DNA of 64,000 nucleotides, from positions 1-64,000 of the forward strand of contig CAJQTY010000004.1 of the NCBI GenBank assembly GCA_907163075.1, written 5' to 3'. The notes beneath the pieces are model-generated. The model was given only the letters and a program-made list of their open reading frames with translations, was not told where the DNA came from and did no database searches. Shown one piece after another: positions 1-11,664 of the stretch. Numbering within the stretch: position 1 is the first letter of the stretch; the number at the start of each line of letters is the position of its first letter. Source of the DNA: an uncultured Rhodocyclaceae bacterium. Lineage in GTDB: Bacteria; Pseudomonadota; Gammaproteobacteria; Burkholderiales; Rhodocyclaceae. A program made the translations under genes and the position numbers.

Positions 1-1309
1 CGCGCTCGAAAGCGACATGGGCGATACATCGTCCATCTCGAGGCGAGAAGCCCTCGCAACATCATGCAATGCCGGCGATCCACAAGGACACAACACAGGC
101 AGATCGCCAGGCTGTTCGCCCGAAAAGGGCGGGGCGCCAGCTACACCGATCGGGGGTCGACGAACTGAGCCGTCATCGGCACCGCGCCTGTGCTGCGTGA
201 AAAGTTATGCCGCCGAGAAGCGGCCTCTCCGCGCGTCAACTTCGCCTTCGGCCGAAACAGGCACTCCTCTGACCTTCTTCCGAGAACGAAGCAAGGGCCC
301 GCAATGATGCAACACAAACCGTGTCGGACGTGCATATTCGCATCACCGTGATTGAAAAAGTCGTGCGAGCAGCCCTTTCCGAACACGTGCCGCCGCTGTT
401 GCACCTTCTCACAGCCCTCGTGCGATACACGTCCAGATAATCACTCTCCTACTTGCAACAGATCAACCGGCCTCTCAGCATTTCGAGCTGTATGGCTCCC
501 AAGGAATTACACCATGTTGCTCTCTCGTGACAAACGGCCTCGGACTCAGTCCTACTTCCTGGCCTAGCAGATTCTCTCCCCGTCTCTGCATTTCACCTCT
601 TACTTCTCGTGCATTAATCGACTGTCCGGTATCTAACGAGCATTGGCGTCCCCGCCTACGGCACCACCTCCCCCTGCCTATCGGCGAAATCATCGTCGCC
701 ACACATTAGGGGGGCCATCCGCACGGTGCCACCCAGCGGCCCTGCTCGAGCCGCGATCGACTCTTGTGACTTCGCTGGCGGCGAAAGTGGGGTGCCCCCG
801 GTCAAGATCCCGATGTCCCCCGACCTGCTCCTAACCGCCTGCGCGCGGAAGCAACTCACGTACACGCGCGCACCCGGCCATGCGCCGCTGGTCTGCCAGT
901 GGCGCGCCAGGAGTGCGCTGATTGGATTATCGTCGTTTTTCCGAGCTGGGCGGCGCTGGATTCTCGCCACCGCCAGCGCATACCCTCTCCTTCGTGCTTC
1001 TGGCGACGCGCTTATTTTGACCCGCTTCCTGACACACCGAGATTACACGCCGATTGCAATCCCTGCTGAAAGGGTCGCCGTAACGCCGCTCAAACCGGCC
1101 TCCGCGCGGACACTGCGCGACAACTCGCTTGCGGGCACTTGAAGACGTGAATCCCTGACGGCTGGATTCAGTACCGGCCGCGCGACGTTTTCATTCTTAC
1201 GCGCCAAACAACCGTTTTTTTCCTCGCTCTCGCGGCACTCATCTATTTCCTGCCCATTCCATACCCGAGCATTGCTCATAAAGCGCGCAAGCGAAGTGAC
1301 AAACGCTCG
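1..1309. other. Region without a supportable gene
   Basis: I find no convincing gene here. Open frames on both strands are short, lack good ribosome binding sites, and their translations are low-complexity Arg/Ala/Pro-rich peptides typical of frames opposite GC-rich DNA. Composition is uneven, with some less GC-rich stretches around 330-650. It could hold decayed coding sequence (the neighbouring patatin gene is itself decayed) or a structured RNA, but I cannot assign either. Confidence 0.5.
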
Positions 1310-4300
1310 TCAATTGGCTCCAATGCCGTTTTTCAAGGCCGATGTGGACAGATGCCAGCCGAGCGGGTACAGGCTCTTGTGGTCTTCACGCTGTTCGATG
1401 TTGACCACAGCGCTCCTGCTCTTCGCCGCATCGATGCCCGCCGAGCGCGAGGCAAACCGATTCGACGTCGCGCTTCAGGTCGGCCTCGGGACAGCTTGCC
1501 GTTGGCGCCGATGCCCGTGGTGTTTATGGCGGTGATCAAAGGGCCAAGCTGGTCCACGTACAATTTGAGTTCGCCTTTACCAGCCCGGCCGGGCCGGGTT
1601 GTATGCGCGGGAATCTTTCTTGTCATAGCTCACGACCTTAATGTCGCCGGCCGTCGGCGGATACGGCGCTTGGCAGTTCGCGTCGGTACTGCCCTGCGCG
1701 GCGCGGCCCGATCTGGCGTCAGCCCTCGCATCAACGCCATTGCGGATCATGATCACTTGCGGGACGAGATGTTGCCGCAGCCATTGCGCCCTGTCATTTC
1801 CTTGTCATTCAACTTTGCCAGGCACGTGGATTGGCGCCCCGGCGCCAGGCAGCGCGCCAGCGCGCGCAGGATATCCTGCGTCGTATGTCCGCCGCTGTTG
1901 TCGAAGTAACCGCCGTCGGCGAGATGGCCGCAGAGATTGCCGGAGTCGGATTTCCACGGGCAGTTTTTATTGCCGGTTTTCACTGCGCCAATGGCATTGG
2001 TGAAGGGGAAACGCGCCGAGTTGTGCGCCGCCGTCGCCAACGAGATGCCGCCCAGCAGATCGACCTGGTCGATGGCCCTCGGAAAAATGACGTCCTGGCA
2101 GGGCGCTGACGCGATCTTGATCTCGCTCGCGATCGCCCGGTCGCCGCTTTCGACCCAGGTGCTGTTGAGGAAGAGATACGGTTCGTGTGCCCCGCCCTCG
2201 CCCGTGACCAGGCCGATCCGGCTTTGTTCGAGCCCGGACTGCAAATGCAGCGACGCCCTCAGCAGCGCGCGCTCGAACAACACGCCTCGCGAGAGAAACC
2301 CGCATCCGGGCGTTGTGCACCACGAACTCGGCAGCAGCCAGCCGATGACGTCCTCGAACAGCCATCCCGAAATCAGATCCGAGAGCAAATCCGTTTTTCC
2401 GAATTGCTCGACGCACTTGGGTGCACTGCCGCGATTATCGCGTTCGCCGATCTGGCACGCGCGATCCACGGCCATGCCCACGGAGCCACCGGAAACGCCG
2501 GAATACGAGAAAGTGCGCCGGTGCGAACGTCGCGTCCATGCGCAACTCGCGCAGCACAGCGGCCGTCCAGTACGCGGCGCGTATCCCGCCGCCTTCGGAG
2601 TTGACGAAATAGACGCGAACGGGTCCGTTCTCGTCACTCTTGCGGTGTGCATCATGCACGCCGCGCAGCCATTCGCCGAGCGCCGTATCGAGGTCTTGCC
2701 GCGCACTGGCTGCACTGGCCGACGACTCGCGCGAGCGCGTCTGGCTTGCCCGGTGGTCGCCGAGCGCGAGTACCAGTTCGGCAAAGCAAACGGCGACGAG
2801 CACGAGCAGCGCCCCCTTCCAGAACGACAGCCCGGACTGGCTATTCCTTGTCAGCCCGACCCGCGCGAGCGCATTCCGAAGACGTGCAAATGGTCTGTGC
2901 TGTTGAGGGCGACAAATGCCGCGAACACAGCCAAAATGGGCGCCGCCAGCAGTATCGTGAAAAATGTCGCGGGCACTGCGCCAAAAAACTTCAGAAATAT
3001 CGCGAGCACTGCGCCCAGAAACTTCAGAATACCGCTGGTTGACTCGTCGACAACCGGAACGACGAGATGATTCTGCGTCCATCCCGCGTAGCCGAAGACC
3101 CCGCCGGCGACGATCAACAGCCCGACCCAGGGCACCGCGATACGTTGCTCGTTGAGCGAAATCCAGCCGAAGATCGAAAGCCAGAAGGTCAGCGCGAAGA
3201 GCATGCTCGGCACGAGCGCCGGCGGCGCGCCATCGAACCCGGAAATCCAGCGGCTGACGAAGAACAGGGCAAGCGCGAGAAAGGGCAGCTGGAACGGCGA
3301 AACACTCCGCAAGAACCTGTACTTCTTCGCGTGCACCCCCGCACCCGCGAGCCACGCGTCGAGCCAGTCGTCGAAACTCTTCAAATCGTAGAAATGTGTT
3401 TCCGTGTCGGGCCAGTGGAAAAAGACAAAAAGAACACACAACACGGCAGCCAAGAACGAAAAAACGCCGAGTGCGCATAAGGTGGATGAGTCCCCGGCCC
3501 AGACCGCGTCGCGCAGGGTGGCGCCGCACAAGAGCAGAAAGAGGACGGGCGGCATCAGTCCCAGGAAGCGCGCCCAGTCCTTGGCAAAACGGTCGGAGAG
3601 CCGGGCCGGGGCCGTGTCCGCCGGGCACGGAGTGTCGGGTGATCGCATCAAATTGACGCTGCGCGTCCACAACCAGCAGGCGAAGGCGAACGCCCACATG
3701 GCGAGCGCCGAAAGGATCAGAACGCCAATGGACAGCGCGTCCCAGTGGCGCGAGGCCACGGAGTAAAGCACGTCGCGGCCCTGGTCCATGACGACGACAA
3801 GGCCGGCGAAGGCAATCAGCGCGACGAGCACGTAACGACTGCGCAGGATGATGTCGCCGAACTCGCGGCGGAACCGGGAGCGACCCTCGTAAGCCTCCGT
3901 CACCGGCTTCGACGGGAGGTTCTCGCTTTGTTCCGTCGTCGCTGTCTGCGCGTCAAAAAAGAAACCAAAAAACCACGCGGCGGCGAGCAGCACAAGCGCA
4001 ACGAGGTAGACCTGAAGCACTCCGATGTCCGGATCGTGCCTCATCAGCGTCTTGATGTGGTGCGCCCAAACCACGGGTGAAAACGCAATTTTTTCGACAT
4101 AAAGAATGCCGGCACAGACCACGCACAGAAACACGATCGCGCCTGCGAAAACGCGGCCATGCAGCAAGCGGCCGTATTCCCTGAATTCGCTCCGCCACTG
4201 ATCGCTCCACCACCAGGAAGCCCGGCGTGTCGACACGACAAGGACGACAATCAAGCCGACAAGGGAAACGTATGCCCAGCCCAACGCATCCAGCCGGATC

Positions 4301-4740
4301 AGCCCGAAAAAATTCTCGATCAGATCGACGACCAACAGGAAAGCGAGCATTGCCGTGAAAATCGACGCCCACCACCGCAATGGCGTCTGGTCGATGTCCG
4401 ATCGTCCGACGGCCCGGTCCCGGGCTACGGCAAGCATGAACTTGTCGCTCAGCGCCAGCAGCAGCGCTCCGTAGAGCGGCATGAACACGACGGTATCGAC
4501 CACCAGATAGGCGCGCGCGACCCAAACGACCCCGAACCCCTCCCACACGCCGAAAAGCGCCGGAACCGGATCGTCCTTACGTCCGTGACTGACCCAGCCC
4601 AGGTAGTCCTCGATGCCGAATCCGCTGGGAACGGTCAGCACCTGGCTCATGACCTGAAGAATCACCGCGACGAGGCCCGCCAGAAGAGCCAGGATACGAA
4701 TTCCGCGCAAGGAATCTTGTCTGTCGAACAAATTCGGCAT
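1310..4740 (-). pseudogene. Frameshifted membrane-anchored patatin-like phospholipase
   Basis: Read on the minus strand, one protein can be followed through several frames. The first 629 residues (4740 down to about 2870) hold roughly ten or more hydrophobic membrane segments. The frame then shifts near 2870 to a last membrane segment and the patatin oxyanion-hole motif SEGGGIRAAYW. It shifts again near 2500 (at a TTT run) to the nucleophile motif SGVSGGS and the catalytic DGGYFDNSG. Further shifts near 1785, 1575, 1490 and 1450 lead to a plausible C-terminus ending at a stop at 1310. Patatins are Ser-Asp acyl hydrolases; here the catalytic half would be tethered to the membrane. At least five shifts argue for real decay, although clustered sequencing indels remain possible. 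It lies just downstream of an intact patatin gene on the same strand. Confidence 0.7.
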
Positions 4741-4777
4741 CGTCGTGCTCCCCGGTTGATGGCTCGTCCGAGCCGGA

Positions 4778-6919
4778 TTAATCGCAGGTCGAATCGCTGT
4801 TTAGCGCTACCTTTGCCGCCTGATGCGTGGTCCCGTCGCCGGCGTCGATGACCGCATGCAATGGACATCGCGTCTGCACGTCCAGCGCACGCCGGTAGCC
4901 ACCGTGCGCGTCGCGTATCGCCTTCATCGCCGCCAGCGTCCGGCTGCGCGCCAGGTCCTTGTACGCCCCGTAGCTCGCCGCGCTGGAGTCGAGCGTCAAA
5001 CTCACCGTCGAATGCTGCGGGAAGTCGAATGGCGCGTACGTCCCGGGACGCGCTGGCAAGGTCTGGCCCTCCGCGCGAGCACCGCTCTTCATCAAGGTAT
5101 GAACGTAAGTCGCCGCTTCGCACGGGAGTTCCTCGTCGTCGCCACACCTGTGAACCAGCCCATGATCGTCGAGCTGGGTACGAATGAATCGCGCAACGTC
5201 GAAAGCCGGCTTGATCAGGAGCACTTTCCGGCTGCGCTCGTCGTCGCAGTTTCTCAGCTCGCCTTCGTTCACCAGGCAGCCTGCGATGAACGGGTAGCGC
5301 CACTCGTGAATCGGGAAAACGATTTTTGGCGCCGATGAACACGCGGCCCGCTCTTCCGGCGACAGCGTCTCCGCACACGCTTGTCCCGCCCGCTCCGAGC
5401 GGTCGGCGAATCGCCGGCAGACGCGATGGATGTCGCCAAAGGCCGGCAGAACGGCGAAGAGCGGCTTTTCGCGACGCGCCATTTCATTGACCAGGTCGCA
5501 CAGGTCGAGCATCTCGCCGTGCCGGTCGTAGGCGTGATCCGAGATCAGGATTGTGGCGAAATCGTTGTCAATCAGCGAATACGCTGCCAGGTTGTCGCTG
5601 TTTCCGCCGTCGTGAAGTCGGACGTAAACCGACTGCTGATTGTCGCGCACGCCCGACAGACGCGCCGCCAGTCCGTCCAGGTAATAGAAGGGGATCGGCA
5701 GGGCGGCATGAACCTTCTCGCGCAGATGGTCCGGAATCTGGGGATTGTGTACATCGAGTCCCCAGTCGAGATTCAACAGATGCTGCCCCGTGGCGGCGAG
5801 AAATCGCCACGGCTGGCTGACGGCCTTCTCGTTCGCGTCGAAAAAAGCCGCGGAGACGTTGACCGCGTCGAGCAGATCGAATCCTTCGTCGCTTTCCAGC
5901 GCTATGTTTCCGAACTGCCCGGAACACTGGGCGACGGGCGACATGGCGAACACATAGCGATCGAAGTTGTTACGGTTCGTGCCCGCCCAGCCGAACAGGC
6001 TGCGGTTGCGGCTCGCCGTCGCCTGCGAGATCCACAGCGGCATGTCGTCGTAGGCCGCGTAGGCGGCCTGCAGCGTTGAAAACGTGAGCCGATTCGGGCC
6101 GGGTGCCCGGTCGAGCCCCGGCCCGTGGCCGAGATCAGTACAGTTGCGGAACGCCCCCTCGCGGCACGCGTCGTCCAGCGAACGGCTGGCAAACGCCTGA
6201 TTGCTGTTCGGGTAAAGGCCGTAGGCCGTTCCTATCCCCTCACGGTAGGCGATGCGCGAGGGCGAAATATTGACCGGCCAGTCGAAAACCGAGCGCATCA
6301 GGAAGTTCGGTATGGCCGAAAACAGCGTAGCGAATGACAAAAGGCCAATGCTCGCAAACTCGGATACATCAGCGCCGCCGCTCTCGAAATTGCAGTCGCC
6401 TTCGAGGACATCCTGGCGACAGCGCAAGAACTGCTGAAAACGAAACTCGGCTCGTGGATCGCCCTCGTCGGACTGGCAAAACGCAGCTTGCTTCGATTGC
6501 GCGAGGTCAGGCGTCATGCGCGGGAGATATCTCGCCGGAATGCAGTCACTAAAATAAGGCGCCGCGGCCGGGCCGACACGGCTGCCTGGCGCCGTATCGA
6601 GGATCAGCTTGCTGAATAGAAAGAACGCCGCGTAGCTACCGCCGGAGACGCTGCTGATTGCGCCCACATCGCCAAGCGCATCCAGTTCGGAAAGCGCGCT
6701 CAATACGCCCATCGAAAAGCTTGCGGCTTTTGTCCCGCCGCCCGCCAAAGCGATGCCGAGTTTCTTTTTGGCTGGAGGAAAATCTTCCGGGAGTACCTGG
6801 CAACGGAATGCTTCGGAGCGCTCGGACTCGAATGCGTAGGCGTCGGCGGGGCATACGCCATACACGAATACGCAAATGAATGTGCTGGCGATCACGCTGC
6901 CCGTTCTGCGCCTGTGCAT
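4778..6919 (-). CDS. Secreted/periplasmic patatin-like phospholipase
   Basis: A predicted serine acyl hydrolase of the patatin family, 713 residues. It shows the oxyanion-hole motif GGGTK (residues 60-64), the nucleophile elbow SVSGGS with Ser92, and the catalytic Asp in DGG at residue 437. The N-terminus has two Arg-rich residues then a hydrophobic stretch ending near Ala-Asp-Ala-Tyr-Ala, a signal peptide, so the enzyme should leave the cytoplasm. I start at 6919 because AGAAAGG lies about 8 bases upstream; an in-frame ATG 18 codons earlier lacks this and would spoil the signal peptide. It is intact, unlike the related gene 37 bases downstream on the same strand, and the two probably formed an operon. 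The lipid substrate is unknown. Confidence 0.82.
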   Translation of the reverse strand: MHRRRTGSVIASTFICVFVYGVCPADAYAFESERSEAFRCQVLPEDFPPAKKKLGIALAGGGTKAASFSMGVLSALSELDALGDVGAISSVSGGSYAAFFLFSKLILDTAPGSRVGPAAAPYFSDCIPARYLPRMTPDLAQSKQAAFCQSDEGDPRAEFRFQQFLRCRQDVLEGDCNFESGGADVSEFASIGLLSFATLFSAIPNFLMRSVFDWPVNISPSRIAYREGIGTAYGLYPNSNQAFASRSLDDACREGAFRNCTDLGHGPGLDRAPGPNRLTFSTLQAAYAAYDDMPLWISQATASRNRSLFGWAGTNRNNFDRYVFAMSPVAQCSGQFGNIALESDEGFDLLDAVNVSAAFFDANEKAVSQPWRFLAATGQHLLNLDWGLDVHNPQIPDHLREKVHAALPIPFYYLDGLAARLSGVRDNQQSVYVRLHDGGNSDNLAAYSLIDNDFATILISDHAYDRHGEMLDLCDLVNEMARREKPLFAVLPAFGDIHRVCRRFADRSERAGQACAETLSPEERAACSSAPKIVFPIHEWRYPFIAGCLVNEGELRNCDDERSRKVLLIKPAFDVARFIRTQLDDHGLVHRCGDDEELPCEAATYVHTLMKSGARAEGQTLPARPGTYAPFDFPQHSTVSLTLDSSAASYGAYKDLARSRTLAAMKAIRDAHGGYRRALDVQTRCPLHAVIDAGDGTTHQAAKVALNSDSTCD

Positions 6920-7226
6920 ATCCGAGCCTTTCTGAAAATTCGTGACGCGGGTGTCGCGAGACTGCGTCGGCAATGACGTACGGGCATTCCGAATGTGTAA
7001 GGTATGAACCCGTACGGGACAGAAAGTTCACGACCGAAGCGGGCAGGCCATGGATCGCCTTGTCGGACGCAATGCGAGGATTTGCCATATCCTCGACCAA
7101 CTCGACTGTCTGCATGCCCCGGAACCTTGGCCCGAAACCGGCGGAGTCAGTAAAATAAGGTTTGCCGGAACCCGGGAGTCTTTTTTGGGCCACAGACTGG
7201 CTGCGCGATTGGATGCGGAGATCAAG

Positions 7227-8405
7227 ATGGACACTGACTTTGTATTTGCCCGAATCCCCGAGATTCATTTCGGACCTGGGAAACTCTCGCAGTTGCCTAA
7301 ATTGATCGGACGCAAGGGTAGCCGCGTCTTGCTGGTTACCGGATCGTCGTCTTTTCAGCACTCGGCTCACTTCGAGTCATTGACACAAGCGCTCAAGCAG
7401 GACGACATCGAGTACTTCCACGCTGCTGTTTCAGGCGAACCCTCCCCCGCCTTCGTTGACCAGAACGTCGATCGCTATCGCGACGAGCGACTGGACTGGG
7501 TCATCGGCATCGGCGGCGGCAGTGCCGTTGATGCCGGCAAAGCCATCTCGGCCATGTTGCTGCAGGACGGCTCGGTGGCTGCCTGTCTGGAAGGCATGGA
7601 AACGAAGAAACACGATGGACGAAAAGTTTCCTTCATCGCTGTTCCCACCTCGTCCGGCACCGGCTCGGAAGCGACGAAAAATGCCGTGCTCAGCGAGATC
7701 GGCAACCGCGGCTACAAAAGCTCGCTGCGGCACGACAGTTTTGTTCCGGATATCGCCCTGGTCGACCCGGAACTGATGCTCTCCTGCCCGCCGCAGGTGA
7801 CCGCCGCCTGCGGACTCGACGCGCTCACCCAGCTCCTCGAATCCTACGTGTCGACCAAGGCCTCGCCGATGACCGATGCGCTGGCGCTGAGCGGCCTGGA
7901 GCACGTCGCCAAGGGATTCATCGCGGCCTTTGAAAACGGCCAGACCGATATCGAAGCGCGCAGCCACATGGCGTATGCCGCCTTGCTCTCCGGACTCACA
8001 CTGGCCAACGCCGGGCTTGGCGTGGTTCATGGGTTCGCCTCGCCGATCGGCGGCTACCACGCCATTCCGCATGGCGTGGTCTGCGGGACCTTGCTTGGCG
8101 AAGCCACGCGCATCACCATTGAAACCCTATTTTCGGACCCGGACAAGAATCAGCGGGCACTGGAAAAATACGCCAGGGCCGGGATCCTGCTCTCGGGAAA
8201 ACGCTCGATTTCTCTCAACTACGATTGCGATCTGCTGATTCAAACGCTGCGTGAATGGATTGAGCTGACCGGCATTCCGCGGCTTCGGCAGTTAAACCTG
8301 GGCGAGGCCGATTTCCCGAAAATTCTGGACAAGACGAGCAGCAAGAACAGCCCTGCCCCGCTCAACCGGGCGCAATTGACGGCGATTCTGGCCGCCCGGC
8401 TATAG
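7227..8405 (+). CDS. Iron-containing (group III) alcohol dehydrogenase
   Basis: A 392-residue member of the iron-dependent alcohol dehydrogenase family, which reduces aldehydes/ketones or oxidises alcohols with NAD(P). The N-terminal nucleotide-binding half has GIGGGSAVDAGKAIS, and the second half carries the metal-ligand region with GVVHGFASPIGGYHAIPHG. The start at 7227 follows GCGGAGAT; reading further upstream to 7050 would add 59 residues with no family similarity. It is transcribed away from the patatin genes and is followed 34 bases later by a TauE/SafE permease, so the two may be co-transcribed. The substrate cannot be told from sequence; related enzymes include ethanol, 1,3-propanediol and 4-hydroxybutyrate dehydrogenases. 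Confidence 0.88.
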   Translation: MDTDFVFARIPEIHFGPGKLSQLPKLIGRKGSRVLLVTGSSSFQHSAHFESLTQALKQDDIEYFHAAVSGEPSPAFVDQNVDRYRDERLDWVIGIGGGSAVDAGKAISAMLLQDGSVAACLEGMETKKHDGRKVSFIAVPTSSGTGSEATKNAVLSEIGNRGYKSSLRHDSFVPDIALVDPELMLSCPPQVTAACGLDALTQLLESYVSTKASPMTDALALSGLEHVAKGFIAAFENGQTDIEARSHMAYAALLSGLTLANAGLGVVHGFASPIGGYHAIPHGVVCGTLLGEATRITIETLFSDPDKNQRALEKYARAGILLSGKRSISLNYDCDLLIQTLREWIELTGIPRLRQLNLGEADFPKILDKTSSKNSPAPLNRAQLTAILAARL

Positions 8406-8439
8406 GGCGCCCGTAAATTTTTCTTTACCGGAGAGACAT

Positions 8440-9240
8440 GTGAGTTGGTGGTTGTCGTATATCGGGCTCGGCCTGTTCACCGGCTTGTTTGCCGGTATGC
8501 TGGGAATCGGCGGCGGACTGGTGATGGTGCCGACACTGACCATGATGTTCGCCGCGCAAGCCGGTTTCCCCCCCGGTGAAGTGCTGCACATGGGGCTTGG
8601 CACGTCGATGGCGACCATCCTGTTCACCTCGCTATCAAGCCTGCATGCGCACCACCGGCACGGCGCGGTCATCTGGAAAGTCGTGATCCAGATCACGCCG
8701 GGCATCCTGCTCGGCACTCTGCTCGGTACGCTGTTCGCATCGAGCGTACCGGCCAAGCCGCTGGCTTTGTTCTTTACGATATTCGTCTGCTGTGTAGCCG
8801 TGCAAATGGTTCTCAACCTAAAGCCCAAGGCCGCGCGCCAGTTGCCGGGAAGCAGCGGTGTCTTTGCCGTGGGTGCGGGCATTGGCGCTATTTCGGCGCT
8901 GGTCGCCATCGGCGGCGGGGCCTTGACCGTGCCCTTCCTGACCTGGTGCAATGTCCGCGTCCAGAATGCGATCGGCACGTCGGCGGCAATCGGCTTCCCG
9001 ATCGCCGTAGGCGGCACCCTGGGCTACATCTACAACGGCCTGGGACACAGCGACCTGCCGGCATGGAGCCTGGGATTCGTCCACCTTCCGGCGCTGGCCT
9101 GGCTGGTTCCGCCCAGCATGTTGATGGCCCCGCTCGGTGCCAGGCTCGCCCACCGCCTGCCGGTGTTAACGCTGAAACGGATTTTTGCCTGCGTGCTGAT
9201 AGCACTGGCGTCAAAAATGCTGTGGAAATTTTTTTCCTGA
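8440..9240 (+). CDS. TauE/SafE family sulfite/organosulfonate exporter-like permease
   Basis: A 266-residue integral membrane protein with about eight hydrophobic segments and the two glycine-rich repeats of the TauE/SafE (DUF81) family, GMLGIGGGLVMVPTL near the N-terminus and ALVAIGGGALTVPFL in the middle. The start is a GTG at 8440 preceded by GGAGAG at good distance. Family members are thought to move small anions such as sulfite, sulfoacetate or sulfolactate. It follows the alcohol dehydrogenase by 34 bases. The transported compound is unknown. Confidence 0.88.
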   Translation: MSWWLSYIGLGLFTGLFAGMLGIGGGLVMVPTLTMMFAAQAGFPPGEVLHMGLGTSMATILFTSLSSLHAHHRHGAVIWKVVIQITPGILLGTLLGTLFASSVPAKPLALFFTIFVCCVAVQMVLNLKPKAARQLPGSSGVFAVGAGIGAISALVAIGGGALTVPFLTWCNVRVQNAIGTSAAIGFPIAVGGTLGYIYNGLGHSDLPAWSLGFVHLPALAWLVPPSMLMAPLGARLAHRLPVLTLKRIFACVLIALASKMLWKFFS

Positions 9241-9465
9241 GCGGCGTGCGTGCCGAATCAGCCGCTTTCCGGTCTCGGATTTCAGGCACGGCAAGCCACT
9301 GGAATACCTGCTTTTCCTTGCCTTGATCCAGTGGATAAAGTAGCATTGGATACTTGTGGCGAGATTGCCGCCGCTGGCCCGTGCAACGCTTGGAACCGGT
9401 TTCCGGTATTCTGTTTTCCGGTTTTAAGAACGCCCCAAGTTTCTTACTTCCTGAAAGGTTTTGTC

Positions 9466-11640
9466 ATGTCCACCGAGAACAAACCCGCACTTCTTGACTC
9501 GTCAAATCTCGATGTCTGGAAAAAAGCAGCCACAAAATCAGCACCTGGTGGCGACATCAATGCGCTGAACTGGGTATCGCCCGAAGGCATCGTCGTCAAG
9601 GCCCTATATACCAAACAAGATGTTTCCGGCCTGGAATATACCGATACGCTGCCTGGCCTCGCCCCCTATGTGCGCGGACCGCAGGCGACGATGTATGCCG
9701 TGCGCCCGTGGACCATTCGCCAGTATGCCGGTTTCTCGACCGCTGAAGCGTCGAACGCCTTTTATCGCAAGGCCCTGGCCGCCGGCGGACAAGGCGTTTC
9801 AGTCGCCTTCGACCTGGCGACGCACCGCGGCTACGACTCCGATCATCCGCGCGTTACCGGCGACGTCGGCAAGGCCGGCGTGGCCATTGATTCGGTCGAG
9901 GACATGAAGATCCTGTTCGACGGCATTCCGCTCGAAAAGGTCTCGGTCTCGATGACCATGAACGGCGCCGTGCTGCCCATCCTCGCTGGCTACATCGTCG
10001 CCGCCGAAGAGCAGGGCGTCGCGCAGGACAAGCTGTCGGGGACGATCCAGAACGACATCCTCAAGGAGTTCATGGTTCGCAACACCTACATCTACCCGCC
10101 GGCCCCGTCGATGAAGATCATTTCCGACATCATCGGCTACACCTCGCAGAACATGCCGAAGTTCAACTCGATCTCGATCTCCGGTTACCACATGCAGGAA
10201 GCGGGTGCGACGGCGGCTCTCGAACTCGCCTTCACACTGGCCGACGGCCGCGACTATGTCAAGACCGCCATTGACTCCGGTCTCGACGTCGATGATTTCG
10301 CTGGCCGCCTGTCTTTCTTCTTCGCCATCGGCATGAACTTCTATCTCGAAGTGGCCAAGCTGCGCGCCGCCCGTCTGCTGTGGTGGAAGGTCATGCAGGA
10401 ATTCAACCCGAAGAGCCCGAAGTCCTCGATGCTGCGTACCCACTGCCAGACCTCGGGCTGGTCGCTCACCGAGCAGGATCCCTACAACAACGTCGTGCGC
10501 ACCACCATCGAAGCGATGGCCGCCGTATTCGGCGGCACGCAGTCGCTGCACACCAATGCGCTCGACGAAGCCATCGCCCTGCCGACCGATTTCTCCTCGC
10601 GCATTGCGCGCAATACCCAGCTGATCATTCAGGAAGAAACCCACATCACCAACGTCGTCGATCCGTGGGCCGGTTCCTACATGATGGAAAAACTGACGCA
10701 GGACCTGGTCGACGAAGCCTGGAAGATCATCAAGGAAGTCGAAGGCATGGGCGGCATGACCCACGCCGTCGAGTCGGGCTGGGCCAAGATGCGCATCGAG
10801 GCCTGCGCAGCGGACAAGCAGGCGCGCATCGACTCGGGCAAGGATGTCATCGTTGGCGTGAACAAGTACAAACTGGCCAAGGAAGATGCGATCGACATCC
10901 GCGACATCGACAACAACGCCGTACGCGATTCGCAGATCGCCCGCCTCAAGAGCATCCGCGCCAGCCGCGACGGCGCCGCCGTCCAGGCCGCACTCGACGC
11001 TCTGACGCAGTGCGCGGGCAGCGGTGAAGGCAACCTGCTCGACCTGGCGGTCAAGGCCATGCGCGCGCGCGCTACGGTGGGTGAAATCTCCGACGCCCTT
11101 GAAAAGAAATTCGGCCGCTTCCGCGCTACGCAGCAAACCGTCTCGGGTGTCTACGGCTCGGTCGTCGAAGGCCTCGCCAGTTGGGAATCGCTCAAAGCCG
11201 ACATCGAGAAGTTCAATGAAGAAGAAGGTCGCCGCCCGCGCGTCATGATTGCCAAACTCGGTCAGGACGGCCACGACCGCGGCGCCAAGGTGGTAGCCAC
11301 GGCCTTCGCCGATCTGGGCTTCGACATCGACGTCGGTCCGCTCTTCCAGACACCGGAAGAAGCCGCCCGGCTTGCCGTCGAAAACGATGTACACGCGGTC
11401 GGCGTATCGTCGCTGGCGGCTGGACACAAGACGCTGCTGCCGGCCTTGGTCCAGGCGCTCAAGGATCAGGGCGCCGATGACATCATCGTTTTCGCGGGCG
11501 GCGTTATTCCGGCACAGGACTACGACTATCTGTTCAGTGCCGGTGCCAAGGCTGTTTTCGGCCCGGGTACGCGCATCGAGGATTCGGCAACGACGGTTCT
11601 TGCAGAGATTCGCAAGGCACGCGCTAATGTAAAAGCCTAA
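9466..11640 (+). CDS. scpA: Methylmalonyl-CoA mutase (single-chain, B12-dependent)
   Basis: Interconverts succinyl-CoA and (R)-methylmalonyl-CoA with adenosylcobalamin. The 724-residue chain has the TIM-barrel substrate domain (about residues 1-560, with [15 protein letters not shown]) and a C-terminal cobalamin-binding domain with the base-off motif DGHDRG (His603 is the lower cobalt ligand) and the later AGGVIP loop. Length and domain order match the homodimeric/large-subunit enzyme, and no separate small subunit lies nearby. The start at 9466 follows GAAAGG; an open frame continues upstream but has no family similarity. It is followed 24 bases on by its GTPase chaperone and then by pccB and pccA, so the cluster can link propionyl-CoA to succinyl-CoA in either direction. 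Confidence 0.96.
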   Translation: MSTENKPALLDSSNLDVWKKAATKSAPGGDINALNWVSPEGIVVKALYTKQDVSGLEYTDTLPGLAPYVRGPQATMYAVRPWTIRQYAGFSTAEASNAFYRKALAAGGQGVSVAFDLATHRGYDSDHPRVTGDVGKAGVAIDSVEDMKILFDGIPLEKVSVSMTMNGAVLPILAGYIVAAEEQGVAQDKLSGTIQNDILKEFMVRNTYIYPPAPSMKIISDIIGYTSQNMPKFNSISISGYHMQEAGATAALELAFTLADGRDYVKTAIDSGLDVDDFAGRLSFFFAIGMNFYLEVAKLRAARLLWWKVMQEFNPKSPKSSMLRTHCQTSGWSLTEQDPYNNVVRTTIEAMAAVFGGTQSLHTNALDEAIALPTDFSSRIARNTQLIIQEETHITNVVDPWAGSYMMEKLTQDLVDEAWKIIKEVEGMGGMTHAVESGWAKMRIEACAADKQARIDSGKDVIVGVNKYKLAKEDAIDIRDIDNNAVRDSQIARLKSIRASRDGAAVQAALDALTQCAGSGEGNLLDLAVKAMRARATVGEISDALEKKFGRFRATQQTVSGVYGSVVEGLASWESLKADIEKFNEEEGRRPRVMIAKLGQDGHDRGAKVVATAFADLGFDIDVGPLFQTPEEAARLAVENDVHAVGVSSLAAGHKTLLPALVQALKDQGADDIIVFAGGVIPAQDYDYLFSAGAKAVFGPGTRIEDSATTVLAEIRKARANVKA

Positions 11641-11664
11641 GCAGTAAAGCACAGGTCATTACTA

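Noticed and set aside
330-970. Possible group II intron 5' region on the minus strand
   Set aside because: The stretch looks RNA-like in places, but I could not find a GUGYG-type 5' end, domain V or any reverse transcriptase within the window.
9799-11652. A 617-codon minus-strand open frame opposite methylmalonyl-CoA mutase
   Set aside because: Antisense shadow of a well-supported gene; composition is Asp/Arg/Val-rich without motifs.
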